This document shows positions 53,638 to 63,765 of a stretch of 64,000 nucleotides of DNA, one piece after another. Source of the stretch: Anodontia alba (lineage: Eukaryota > Mollusca > Bivalvia > Lucinida > Lucinidae); assembly GCA_964016985.1 (NCBI GenBank), contig OZ024823.1, forward strand, positions 135,924,112 to 135,988,111, read 5' to 3'. The first letter of the stretch is position 1. Each line of letters begins with the position of its first letter. Position numbers and translations under genes: made by a program. The notes under the pieces are model-generated. The model was not told the origin of the DNA and searched no databases. It worked only from the letters and a program-made list of their open reading frames with translations.

Positions 53638-53889
53638 AGTGAATGGTACACTTGGTAGAAGCTCAGCCAGGTTTGCAAGACTGACAACTTTTTTGTTCTG
53701 TGCATCGATCCCTATCTGAGAAAGGGTCTACTCTAAAAGGAAAGAATGAGCGCTCATCAAAAATTTGGAAATAATTCGGTCCCTTTTAGAGAGAGTAAGA
53801 GTAGAACTTTCAGAAGAGAAGCAAAATAAGGTTGATACAAGAGTTGCTCCCTTTAAAGAGTATCCAATTCCTCTAACCTCTCTTTGTTT
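53638..53889. repeat. Fam-M repeat
   Basis: CCCTATCTGAGAAAGGGTCTACTCTAAAAGGAAAGAAT then TCGGTCCCTTTTAGAG...; worn inverted pair. Confidence 0.6.
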
Positions 53890-54156
53890 TTGGTGTTTGT
53901 TTGTTTGTGTTGAGGTTTTACGGCCCAGTCAACCCAACGGGGTCATGTCGAGCGCGGTCAGTTTACCTAACCACACGTTTACTAGGCAGGCTTAGTCCTC
54001 TAAGTGGTTAACCAGTATTGTGCACATTCTTTCGCCAGAAACTGACAACTGCCCTTCTTGAATCAGCGAAAGGAAGAGAATGACCGTAGAAAATATTTCA
54101 TGATCAATCTCCACGAAAGAATTTTGCCGACCTCGGCGGGGGTTGAACCCGCAATA
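53890..54156 (-). mobile_element. SINE-1 copy, head partly deleted
   Basis: Tail (GTTT)n at 53894-53910, full body, then tRNA-head remnant GCCGACCTCGGCGGGGGTTGAACCCGC (minus B box GGTTCAACCCC). The head lacks the A box and anticodon arm. TSD not identified. Confidence 0.9.
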
Positions 54157-54869
54157 TGACTGTATTGTATGATTCCTTATACTAGACAAAATTTCATCCG
54201 TTTCGCAAACTCTACTTCAGTACGTTTTGAGTTTTGAAGATTACTTGATACACTGGCAGATTTTATGACATATTTACACAAGGGAGACAGCTGTCTTGAC
54301 TTTCTAGTTGCTTTCCTATACACAAAGTCCCTTCTGGAAAGTGATCTACTCTAAAATGAAAGTAGATCTCTTTTTAAAGTAGATCCTTTTTCAGCAGGGA
54401 GGCAACCACTTGTGATAGAGTTGGCTCCCCTCCCCTAAACCTTTCTCCTTAATTTCAGTGGTGTGATCAGATCTATCTACTTCACTAAGTTATCGTCCGT
54501 TAATGGAAGAATTTGATCCTGGTCGTTGTTTAGCATTGAGAAAATAGCAATGAAACGTATACACTCATTTAGTTTCTTGTACTGACTTGCTAAACATGTC
54601 AACCACTGTAACTCTATTATAGACAAGATGTGAAACTAAAAGTTCGTTTTAAAACATAGTTGAGTCGTGTAGCCACCATTTGCATATGTTAAGTGGAACT
54701 ACAGTTTCAGGCCTATGCACTAGAAATCCCTCATACTGGCCCATTCAGTATGGACCCTCAGTATTGTTATTCGTATGGAGAAATCTTCTCCAGCAACTCA
54801 ACATGAGGATCGCTGAACCAGCAAAGGAGATGCAACATGTTGATATTGATCATAAGTAACAAGTCAAAT
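54157..54869. other. No gene seen; Fam-M piece
   Basis: 54310-54440 holds Fam-M (AAGTGATCTACTCTAAAATG; AAAGTAGATCCTTTTTCAGCAGGGAGGC). Confidence 0.5.
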
Positions 54870-55148
54870 CATGACGAAAACATGTCTATGTAATTTTGAC
54901 CCCCTTCAGCCTCACTTTTATATCGTAAAACTTGGGTTTACAGGGGTATACCTTATTTTCCTTATTTCTGCTCAAAAACATAGATTGCGGGTACTCGTTA
55001 GAACCACCTCGGCGAGGCGGTTCTAACGAGTACCCACAATCTATGTTTTTAGCAGAAATATGAAAACTATCAGAGTTTTTTATCTGAAAATTTTTAGTTT
55101 TTGGAGGTGAAATCTTCTATATATTAGAATAGGCGTGTTCTCGTGATG
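54870..55148 (-). mobile_element. Fam-A MITE copy 17
   Basis: Full length, TIR CATGACGAAAACATGTC worn at one base; centre GAACCACCTCGGCGAGGCGG. Confidence 0.93.
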
Positions 55149-55844
55149 AAAGGAGAATTGATACATGTCCTGGGAAGGCAACTATGTCAAAATTGATTTG
55201 TCTCCCTTTTGAAAATGGATTTATGATAAAAGGAAAGAATTTGCTTCCAAAGTCTACTCTAAGAGGGAAGAATTTGCTTGCCTGAGTCTACTCTAAGAGA
55301 ACAGAATTTGCACCTCGTAGAATCAGACTCTTTTATCTTTAGAGCAAACCCAGTTGTAGGGCCGGTTTGAAGGAAAGCAAACACAAGCCCATAAAAGGCT
55401 CCCCTTGTAAAAATGGCGGAAAATCTACAATGTGCATAAGGTTCCCTTAAATATTAAGTTTAATGTCTTCTTAGACAAGATAAAGTTACCAGAAAATACC
55501 AATCTCATATGCTTCAATTGTCTTTTTTCGGTGTGAAATTCTGTAAGTCTAGCATTCTCCAGATCTTGATCAGACAACACAGAAACGCAGACTCGGTTTG
55601 TGACATTTGTTTATATCTCGCTGTGTTTTGCTTGCCGAGCTTTGTTTGTGCACAGTCTGAGTAGGCGACCTCCTAATATATTTGGCCAGTTTAAATGCTG
55701 GCATCTGGACTGGGTCTGGCTTGTATGTCCGAATACTTAGGGTAAATACCTAGGGGTATATACAAGCCAGGCGAAATACTATCAATGGATTATTTCCCTT
55801 TGACTATAATACGTTAACAAGTTGAGCGCCAGCTCAATACACAC
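55149..55844. other. No gene seen; Fam-M pieces
   Basis: 55195-55335 has three reiterations of (T)CTACTCTAAGAGGGAAGAATTTGC. The rest is unassigned. Confidence 0.55.
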
Positions 55845-56058
55845 TTAAAACTTGTCCTGCTGAATAAATTAAGATGCCTCGCCCACTTCTAATTTTCAAC
55901 CAATCAGATTACTTGATCCAGATTGTTGATGTAAATTCACATATTTAATGACAAACAGTGCAGATCCAGATCAGTTGGCTTCTTCAGAAGCAAACTGATC
56001 TGGATCTACACTGTTTGTAAAGGCAGGGTATATCCGGGTTCAGCAGGACAAGGGCTAA
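55845..56058. mobile_element. Fam-F TTAA MITE copy 5
   Basis: TTAA AACTTGTCCTGCTGAA left; TTCAGCAGGACAAGGG CTAA right. Hairpin GATCCAGATCAGTTGGCTTCTTCAGAAGC-AACTGATCTGGATC intact. Confidence 0.9.
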
Positions 56059-56877
56059 TTTAAAAAAGCTTAATGTTTCTTTTTGACTTCATATATGAAA
56101 CTTTAGTAAGAATGCTATCGTAGAAAGGCCACTGTCATAAACCGCAGCCTTCCAAAGGTACAAGTAGCAGACGTAAGGCAAACGCAGTTTCTTAGGAAAC
56201 AACCCATTGTTCTATATATGAGCAGCTATTGCACAGATCAGCTCGTGCAGCTGGACAGCGCCACCTCTCTTCTCCGATACATGTGCATTCTACAGTTTAT
56301 AATTGTTTTTTAGCATTGATATTTTAATTTGTTGGAACTGGTCACAAGATTCTGATGCTTTATTTTTACGGATGTTTGTCCAGAAAACTTGACAACAGTT
56401 CGGCTTATTTCAGTTTTGTGAGTGTAAGGGTCATTCATTGTAAAATCTATTGTACATGACATTTTCTGTCGATTTTTTTTTTTTTTTGTTGTTGTTGTTG
56501 TTTTTTCCATAGTAACGTAACGGTAAGTATGTTATGCCCGAAACTGAGCACAAAGACATGAACGGACATATAGCATGTTTGTACGGCTGGGTTTGCCTAA
56601 GACTTCCAGCTTCTTTAACATATTAAAATCAACCCGCTTACATTTTGTTTAGCGGATGGTCAAGAAGTAAGCCAAGCCTTGTTGAATTTATAAAGACTGC
56701 ATGAATATTCGAGCAGCGGAACCTTGGCAAACAATTAAGACACCGATCAAACTGTTCTCCTTGATCCGGGTCTGCAGCCAACATCGATTGGATAAATTAG
56801 CAGATGTTCAATTTTTTCTTAGGATATGTTAGATGAATATTTGGAATAGGTGATGGTACCCTTCAAATTATGGAGTT
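56059..56877. other. No gene seen
   Basis: A T run and GTT repeats (56476-56505). Minus ORF 56310-56510 starts in it. Fam-E-like worn core near 56725-56780. Confidence 0.5.
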
Positions 56878-57160
56878 CATTACCAAAACACGCCTATTCA
56901 AATATACTGAAAATCTTACCACCATAAAATGAAAATTTTCAGATAAAAAAAAAATCTGATATTTTTTCATATTTCTGCTCAAAACATAGATTGTGGGTAC
57001 TCGTTAGTACCGCCTCGGCGAGGCGTTTCTAACGAGTACCTACAATATATGTTTTTAGCAGAAATAAGAAAAATAATGGATACCCTTGTAAAATCCCAGT
57101 TTTACTACATAAAAATCAGGTTTAAGGGGATCAAAATTGTATAGGATGGTTTTCGTGGTG
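56878..57160 (+). mobile_element. Fam-A MITE copy 18
   Basis: TIRs slightly worn (CATTACCAAAACACGCC; GGTTTTCGTGGTG). Second central arm GAGGCGTTTCTAACGAGTACC. Confidence 0.92.
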
Positions 57161-57689
57161 TATTACTGTTTCTTTTGTCTTTGCTCATTGCGTATGTGAA
57201 GTTCCATAGTTAGACTTAACCAAAGTAAAACAAGTTCAAAAATAAATTCAAATTCGAATGCATTATCTTAGAAATAGTCGGCCACATCCTCCTAGATGCA
57301 CAATGTTTTATTAATAGAACTCCCCCACTGTCTTTAGTCATGGATGAAACCTCAAAACGACCAATAGAGGGATTGCCAATATGAAAGGTAAATTTGTAAT
57401 CACATTTGGTGTAAAAGATGAAAACATACAAAACACAAATTAACCACAAAGTAGTTGATGTTTGGAATCATCAAACCACTAAATAGGCATTACTACCAGT
57501 AACAAATCAAACTTAAATTGATCGGATACATTTTGGCTCCATATTGACTGGTGTAGTCAAACGTAGAGTGATCTCTATTCATTCACAAAAATAAAATCAT
57601 TTTAACGAACTTAAAATAGTATGAATTATTTACGCTTAGATTGTAAATGATGAACTTTACAAGTGCATTTGAAAACTAAATGAGAAAAT
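57161..57689. other. No gene seen
   Basis: Minus ORF 57216-57449 unrecognised. Confidence 0.5.
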
Positions 57690-57895
57690 ATACTGTCGGA
57701 CGTACACGCGCCGAACGAAAATCCAAATGTCTAGGCATCCGCGCAGTCAGATCAGTTTTCGTTGTCGTATGAAAAACCTCTGCATTCGTGGCTAATCCAA
57801 AATGCGCGCAGTGAAGATTCTGAACGGAATGCAGCCTGATCTGAATCTTCGCTGGGCGCACATGGTCGAAGGGACTTCTTCTGACGTTGCGGCTC
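57690..57895 (-). mobile_element. Fam-G element
   Basis: GTCGGACGTACACGCGCC to TCTTCTGACGTTGCGGCTC; middle TTCGTGGCTAATCCAAAATGCG. Repeat-derived ORFs on the minus strand. Confidence 0.82.
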
Positions 57896-58385
57896 AATCG
57901 TATGACGTAGTTGACTCATCTGACACGTGAAGGGCACAGTTCATATTTCTCTTCTAAATTACACATTTTCTATCCATATCTATTAATGACCACTTAATAT
58001 ACATTGTTCATTTATTTATTTATTAACTTGTTTACTTGTTTATTGACGTATTTGTGGTTAATGAATATACTACATTTTTTTGTTTTAATTTATTAGCATA
58101 ATTTATTTTACATATGATCAATATGCGTAATCAGTCAGGGACTGGACTGATGTGATTCAACTAACGAACAGCCTGTAACATCTTGTGGTAACACCTTACG
58201 GAAAGCATGCAACATGGCTTTCAAAAAATATATGACAGAAAAATACCTTATAAATTTCGACTCAACCCATCTGATAAAAGGAGAAGAAAAAAAAATTCTG
58301 CCCGAGTTCAGTCCAAGATTTATGCTTTTTTTTTTTTTCTGGTAAACAATTAAGTATATTTGATTTAATCAAGGGTTAGGTTTCG
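57896..58385. other. No gene seen
   Basis: TTTATTTATTTATTAAC run near 58010-58045; a T run near 58326. Nothing else. Confidence 0.5.
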
Positions 58386-58698
58386 CATCACGAAAACATA
58401 CCTATATAATTTTGAACCCCTTTAACCCCACTTTAATATAGTAAAACTGAGGTTTACAGGGGTATACATTGTTTTTCTTATTTCTGCTTAAAAACATAGA
58501 TCGTAGGAACTCGTTTTTCTTATTTCTGCTTAAAAACATAGACCGTGGGTACTCGTTAGAAACGCCTGGCCGAGTAACGAGTACCAACAATCTATGTTTT
58601 GAGCAGAAATATGAAAAATATCAGAATTTTTAACTGAAAACTTTGAGTTGTTGGTGGCGAAATTTTCAATATATTCGAATAGGCGTGTTTTCGTAATG
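58386..58698 (-). mobile_element. Fam-A MITE copy 19 with 42-bp duplication
   Basis: TTTTTCTTATTTCTGCTTAA through GACTCG-like occurs twice (58472-58513, 58514-58555). The right half of the central palindrome is missing its GGCGGTTCT part. Confidence 0.93.
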
Positions 58699-59407
58699 GC
58701 CTGTGTAAAACCGTTGTTCGAATGTTCCAATGCCATCCCATCAGTTCTTGATGTTCCGTCGAAGTTAGTTTGCCTGTTGCAGTTCTGTTTTGACTATGCA
58801 AACAGACCGGCTTTGATGTGTCATAAAGTCGTTCTCCGCATTAGCTGTATAAAAACTTAGAAAACTACATAAATTGTTGGAAAATGTTTAATTTTGCTAC
58901 ACTAGTGTTATTTCATAATTTCAGAAAAGTGTAGAAGTCGTACACTTAAAATCACGGGAAGATAACTAAACCATCTGTGACAGGGAAGATAATTAAACCA
59001 TCTGTGACACAAATGCCCTACTTTTTTTTATTTACCTTCTGTTATTTTATTTTTCTGATTGTCCGTCTTTAAACGTTTTTCCTCGTTCTTTTTTCCCCTT
59101 TTATTTCGTTTATTCGTTCTGTTTTGACGACCCGCTGTTTTATGTTGTCATTTCGTGTAGTTTAATCTTTGTCCGATGACATGAATGTGGCTTCTGAAGA
59201 GACTCAGTCAAACCGAATCTCCGATTTTCGTAATTTTATGTGTTCTGTGTTTCCAAAGGCAATCATCAGTCTTGACCTTTATCCTTATGGAATCGCCATA
59301 TTTAATTTTTTGTCCAACTTATCCCAACATTATGTTGCGGTTCCATTTCAACTGCACATTCTGTTATAGAGGTCGCGTTGTTTTATCTTCCCTTTGCATA
59401 TAATAGT
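58699..59407. other. No gene; short tandem duplication
   Basis: GGGAAGATAACTAAACCATC and following seven bases twice (58956-58982, 58983-59009). 59030-59170 resembles Fam-I style T-rich sequence. ORFs 59169-59403 unrecognised. Confidence 0.5.
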
Positions 59408-59632
59408 TACCCCCTTAAACCCCACTTTTATATAGTAAAACTAGGGTTAATAGGGGTATACATTAGTTTTCTTATTTCTGCTCAAAAACATAGATTGAGG
59501 GTACTCGTTAGAACCACCTCGCCGAGGTGGTTCTAATGAGTACCCACAATCTATGTTTTGAGCAGAAATATGAAAAATATCAGAGTTTTGTATCTGAAAA
59601 TTTTCAGTTTTTGGAGGTGAAATTTTCTCTCT
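59408..59632 (-). mobile_element. Fam-A MITE copy 20, both TIRs missing
   Basis: Starts CCCCCTTAAACCCCAC and ends GGAGGTGAAATTTTC. Centre GAACCACCTCGCCGAGGTGG keeps base-pairing through a compensatory change on both arms. Confidence 0.9.
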
Positions 59633-59837
59633 CTGGCTTTTGGATTACTTCTTCTGATGGATTGTAATGCTTCTAGGCACTGGAGGCACGTGGAAGCAGT
59701 GCCACAGACACACATTTGTAATATATCTGTTAAGATTTTGAAACAATCATTAGAATTTTTAAAGAGAATGTAAAGGTCACCTTAATGGCAATAAATAGTT
59801 GTAAGTTGAATGGAAAGAACTCATGTGTACTTGAATA

Positions 59838-59944
59838 CCCAGTAGGCATACAACATCAAAATGACGTCGTACCAACGTCGATACGACGTGATCACGTCGC
59901 ATCGACGTTGATACGACATCATTTTAACGTTGTGTGCCTACTGG
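59838..59944. mobile_element. Fam-C palindromic MITE copy 6
   Basis: CCCAGTAGGCATACAACATC left, TTAACGTTGTGTGCCTACTGG right; centre ATACGACGTGATCACGTCGCAT. Confidence 0.9.
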
Positions 59945-59964
59945 TTACGATATTAGGTTTCATC

Positions 59965-60364
59965 CAGTATTCAGCGTGGTTCTGTTTGTAGTTTTCTTGT
60001 GTTCTGGCTTCAGATTGCCTTTTAGACTGGCTCCAGTCTCCAGTGACTAAATATTTTTCTCATAAAATTGTTTGATAATCCACTAAGATAAAACCAAAAA
60101 ATATGACTATAAAGGCTGGTCACTCTAGTGACCAGCCTCTATAGTCATGATATTACTTTGGTTTTATTTTAGTGGATTATTAAACAGATTATAAGAAAAA
60201 TTATTTTGTCACTAGAGACTGGAACCAGTCTAATCGCCTTTCAGCTCTTTGCTTTGTTCCATCACATACATATGTATATATGTTTCATTGTTATGTTTCA
60301 CAGATGAGAAAGAGGTCCCGTATGTGGCTAGAATATATATTTGTAATTTGGAACTGCATCAGTA
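59965..60364 (+). repeat. Fam-I fragment split by a palindrome
   Basis: GTTTTCTTGTGTTCTGGCTTCAG before and CTCTTTGCTTTGTTCCATCAC after; continuous at 47873-47940. Confidence 0.8.
60023..60232. mobile_element. 210-bp palindromic element, 9-bp TSD
   Basis: TAGACTGGCTCCAGTCTCCAGTGAC left arm faces GTCACTAGAGACTGGAACCAGTCTA; centre GGCTGGTCACTCTAGTGACCAGCC. Flanking ATTGCCTTT (60014-60022) and ATCGCCTTT (60233-60241) form a 9-bp TSD with one mismatch; removing one copy restores Fam-I. 9-bp TSDs and long TIRs suggest Mutator-like; an 8-bp reading would suggest hAT. Confidence 0.9.
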
Positions 60365-60599
60365 TTAGCCCATTGAAGACTTGAGACCCCTAAACGGGTA
60401 CATGTAACTGGCAAACAGTGCAGACCCAGATCAGACGCCGCAGAACGCGGCGTCTGATCAGGGTCTCCACTGTTTGCAAATATTTCAATCATTTTTCTTT
60501 AGGAATATCATCATGATATAGCCTGACATACCTAAAATTGAAAATAGACTCTTCCAAAATATAGTTAAGAGAGTTTATTCAGTCTTAAATGGGCTAAGG
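60365..60599. mobile_element. Fam-E-type MITE
   Basis: TTAGCCCATTGAAGAC left; CTTAAATGGGCTAA right. Core GACGCCGCAGAACGCGGCGTC perfectly paired. Confidence 0.82.
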
Positions 60600-60744
60600 G
60601 CGAGATTTAAAACTAGTAAGCCCCCAGTAATTTTAATACCGACAGCTTTAAGGCGGTTCTTTCCGTTCTGTTCTTCTTTGTTTGCGTCTGTGAATTCATA
60701 TGTGGCGTTTGTGGTGTTTTTATTTGTTCCTGCTCTCTCCTTTC
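60600..60744 (+). repeat. Fam-I fragment interrupted by Fam-A copy 21
   Basis: AATACCGACAGCTTTAAGGCGG, TGTTCTTCTTTGTTTGCGTCTG, ending CTCTCTCCTTTC; continues TTTGGTGCGTCGAGAGGGCTGTG at 61016. Confidence 0.82.
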
Positions 60745-61015
60745 CATCACGAAAACATACCTATACAATTCTGACCTCCTGAAACCCCACAGTAAAGCTG
60801 GGGTCTACAGGGGTATACATTATTTTTCTTATTTCTGCTAAAAAATATAGACTGTGGATACACGTTAGATTCGCCTCGTCGAGGCGGTTCTAACGAGTAC
60901 CGACAATCTATGTTTTGAGGAGAAATATGAAAAAATATCAGAGTTTTTACCTGAAAACTTGTAGTTTTGGGTGGTGAAATTTTCAATATATTTGAATAGG
61001 CGTGTTTTCGTAATG
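60745..61015 (-). mobile_element. Fam-A MITE copy 21, inserted in Fam-I
   Basis: GGGG arm shortened (CCCCACAGTAAAGCTGGGG). Joining the flanks recreates the Fam-I word CTCTCC-TT-CTTTTGGTG at the same length as the empty copy at 1053. Confidence 0.95.
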
Positions 61016-61080
61016 TTTGGTGCGTCGAGAGGGCTGTGTTTCGTACTGTGGTATTTCCATGGTATCTTCACTTGTATGTT
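61016..61080 (+). repeat. Fam-I continuation
   Basis: TTTGGTGCGTCGAGAGGGCTGTGTTTCGTACTGTGGTATTTCC. Confidence 0.8.
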
Positions 61081-62287
61081 TGGACGGGGTTTCTTCTTAA
61101 AATGGAATTGACCTACCTGCCTCTGCTCTGAAATTTTGATTGATGCTCCTTATTCCTCGGTATATACAAACCTTAGCTCTGTCATAATTCAGACATTTGT
61201 TTTGAATACAGTAAGAGTATTAAAAAGATAAGAGGCAGAAGGGGTAACTCTAAAAAGTTCAGACTGACTACATTATGTACCAGCAGTATGCAATGACTAG
61301 AGTGTTGCAAGCTACGTCAGATTATGGATTGCGCGTCAAATTTACATTTCTGTGTTATTTGCTTTTATTTTATTTTATTTTATTTTATTTATTTATTTTT
61401 TTTTTTGTTTGTTCTACCTAAATTTGTGTACAATATTGATTTATTCAGCTTATATTGAAACACAATATTCGGACTCATTAACTTTGTATTAGACTTATTT
61501 AAAACATTTTACCAACGCCCATTTAAGTACCTGCTAATATTTCTGAAAAAAAAAGAAAATGCTTGATGAGTGGCAAACAGGGTAGATCCTGATCTGGGTC
61601 CACACTCTTTGCTCAGGCCTATCTGTTCGAATACTGGTATGATTAAATCTATTGCAGGTTAAGCTGAACTTATTAAGTACTGTGAACCTAATTCTTCATA
61701 GAGGGTTCAAAAGATGCATTTCTGTGTATGTGTGTGTATGCTTTTTCTTTTTATTCTTTTTTCTTTTTTCTATTTTTGCTTAATTATAGAAAGTGAATAG
61801 AATCAATATGTAAAATCTAATTTAGTCTTTATTTACAAAGTTTATTGACTACTGTAAAAAGAGCGTTTTGCACTCGTTCAACTTTTAAATGTATAAATAA
61901 TAAACATATAAACCATAGTAAATTGATTTATTATAGAATACACCCAACGTCAAGTTCCTATTTATTTAATAAACCCGTATTATTTGTAAAATACCATTTT
62001 ACTCGTTTCCTATATATCATAGCTATATATTGAATATAATAAAATAACACGATTTTTTTTATGAATTATGTTTATTAGTGTTTTTTTTTTTATGAAAACG
62101 TACTGAATATATATATTAATGCGCCCATTGAAAGTTGAAAAAAATGTTTGGTATATGCTGTTCACATGTAACACAGACTATTCGGCTTGATCAGAGAAAG
62201 TATCTAACCCTAAAAGTGCTAAGCAAATATGATATACAAATATTCCAAAATATTGTCTGCTGCAGTTTGTGACCTGCTATTTAAAAA
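61081..62287. other. No gene; TTTTA run and Fam-E core
   Basis: (TTTTA)n at about 61364-61388; a worn Fam-E core at 61572-61612 (GGCAAACAGGGTAGATCCTGATCTGGGTCCACACTCTTTGC). Otherwise AT-rich, no gene. Confidence 0.55.
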
Positions 62288-62473
62288 TTAACACTTTTAT
62301 CCCTACATATAAAAAGACTTGACTGTGCCAACAGTCTACATGCAATAACAGGCCGTCTTCTGGATCTACCCTTTTTGCCATTCAGCTTTTCAAGTTTTGA
62401 CTCACTCACCTATTTGCAATTATGGACGTGCCCAGATACAAAAGTAGGTGAGTCCACTCAAAACTATGTTTAA
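62288..62473. mobile_element. Fam-E TTAA MITE copy 8
   Basis: TTAA CACTTTTATCCC left; ACTATG TTTAAC right with TTAA at both ends. Core worn (GTCTACATGCAATAAC). Confidence 0.7.
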
Positions 62474-62530
62474 CTTTACAACGTTTTGTTGTGCTAAACA
62501 AAATTTGTGCTTATCGAAACAAAAATAAAT

Positions 62531-62640
62531 ACCCGGCAGGCACATGACGTAAATACAACGTCGCCTCAACGTCGATGCAACGTCATGACGTTGCATAGAC
62601 GTTGAGGCGACGTTTTATTTACGTCATGTGCCCGCTGGGT
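62531..62640. mobile_element. Fam-C palindromic MITE copy 7 (best copy)
   Basis: 110 bp, 55-bp arms with four mismatches and no spacer (AACGTCA|TGACGTT axis). ACCCGGCAGGCACATGACGT / ACGTCATGTGCCCGCTGGGT. TA on both sides. Confidence 0.95.
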
Positions 62641-63009
62641 AAATAGTTAAATAAACCAACGACGTTTATCGTGTTTAATGATATTACACAACATACAAAC
62701 AACGTTTATCTAAACTTCCACCAACGTAGTTCTTTTTCTCGGATTTTTTTTTTTTTTTTTTTTGTTTGTTTGTTTCTTTGTTTTTGTAAAGTCCACAAAT
62801 TTGTTTCTTCTCAGTGTTGATAAGTTGTTTTTCGATGATCTTCTAATAATTTAGGTAACCCTAAGGGGACCAAACAGCCATGTGAAGTTAAACTGGCAAG
62901 GGTTTAGTACACGTAATAAGTTTTGACAAGAGGGATCCTTTTGAAGTAAAAAAAAAAATGCCATATACAGCTAGAACATTTGTGGAAACATGGATTTTTT
63001 TTTTCTTCG
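62641..63009. other. No gene seen; T run
   Basis: T run 62745-62763; nothing else. Confidence 0.5.
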
Positions 63010-63765
63010 AGACATGATATTCGAGTCACTGAGGGTTTATCATAGCGCGAGGTCAAGGGGCAAATGGGGATAATTACTTTTGCCTTTCACAAATGTCTTA
63101 TTGTTTTTGTCTTTCACAAATGTCTTATTGTTTTTGTCTTTCACAAAATGTCTTATTGTTTTTGTCTTTCACAAATGTCTTATTGATTTTGTCTTTCACA
63201 AATGTCTTATTGATTTTGTCTTTCACAAATGTCTTATTGATTTTGTCTTTCACAAATGTCTTATTGATTTTGTCTTTCACAAATGTCTTATTGATTTTGC
63301 CTTTCACAAATGTCTTATTGATTTTGCCTTTCACAAATGTCTTATTGTTTTTGTCTTTCACAAATGTCTTATTGATTTTGCCTTTCACAAATGTCTTATT
63401 GATTTTGTCTTTCACAAATGTCTTATTGATTTTGTCTTTCACAAATGTCTTATTGTTTTTGCCTTTCACAGATGTCTTTCACAATATGACTGGTATATAG
63501 TTTGACGAGACATGAAACTACTAAATATCAAAATATCAAGATTGGGTTGTCACAACTCATACAAAGTCATGGTTATGTTGACACAATACTACCATCAAAA
63601 TACGCTTTCATTTTCACGAACAAATAACTCTAATTAAGGAATGTCTTTTCGATCTAAAAAAACAATGGTATGTTGAGTGTACTCATTAGAAGAACGGGCG
63701 ATTCTAATGAGTACACACAACATACACTTACCTGATAAAATAAGAAAGAAAATCCCGAAATGTTC
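63010..63765 (+). repeat. Fam-K repeat copy 2, expanded
   Basis: GAGTCACTGAGGGTTTATCATAGCGCG...GGGGCAAATGGGGATAATTAC left; GTGTACTCATTAGAAGAACGGGCGATTCTAATGAGTACAC right. Compared with copy 1 (33040), the middle is replaced by the 27-bp minisatellite. Confidence 0.82.
63085..63484. repeat. 27-bp minisatellite, 14 units plus partial
   Basis: Unit TTTCACAAATGTCTTATTG-(A/T)TTTTG(T/C)C. Unit 3 has one extra A, shifting frame. Variants GATTTTGTC, GTTTTTGTC and GATTTTGCC are interspersed in blocks. Because 27 is a multiple of three, three overlapping ORFs stay open (plus 63080-63505 and 63093-63500, minus 63125-63469), none supported as a gene. Confidence 0.96.

Noticed and set aside
63080..63484. 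CRISPR array (regular 27-bp repeats)
   Set aside because: No unique spacers between units; repeats are contiguous, and the DNA is eukaryotic.
63080..63505. 141-codon ORF with repeated FHKCLIDFV units, looks like a repeat protein
   Set aside because: Product of a 27-bp minisatellite; equally long ORFs exist in another plus frame and on the minus strand.
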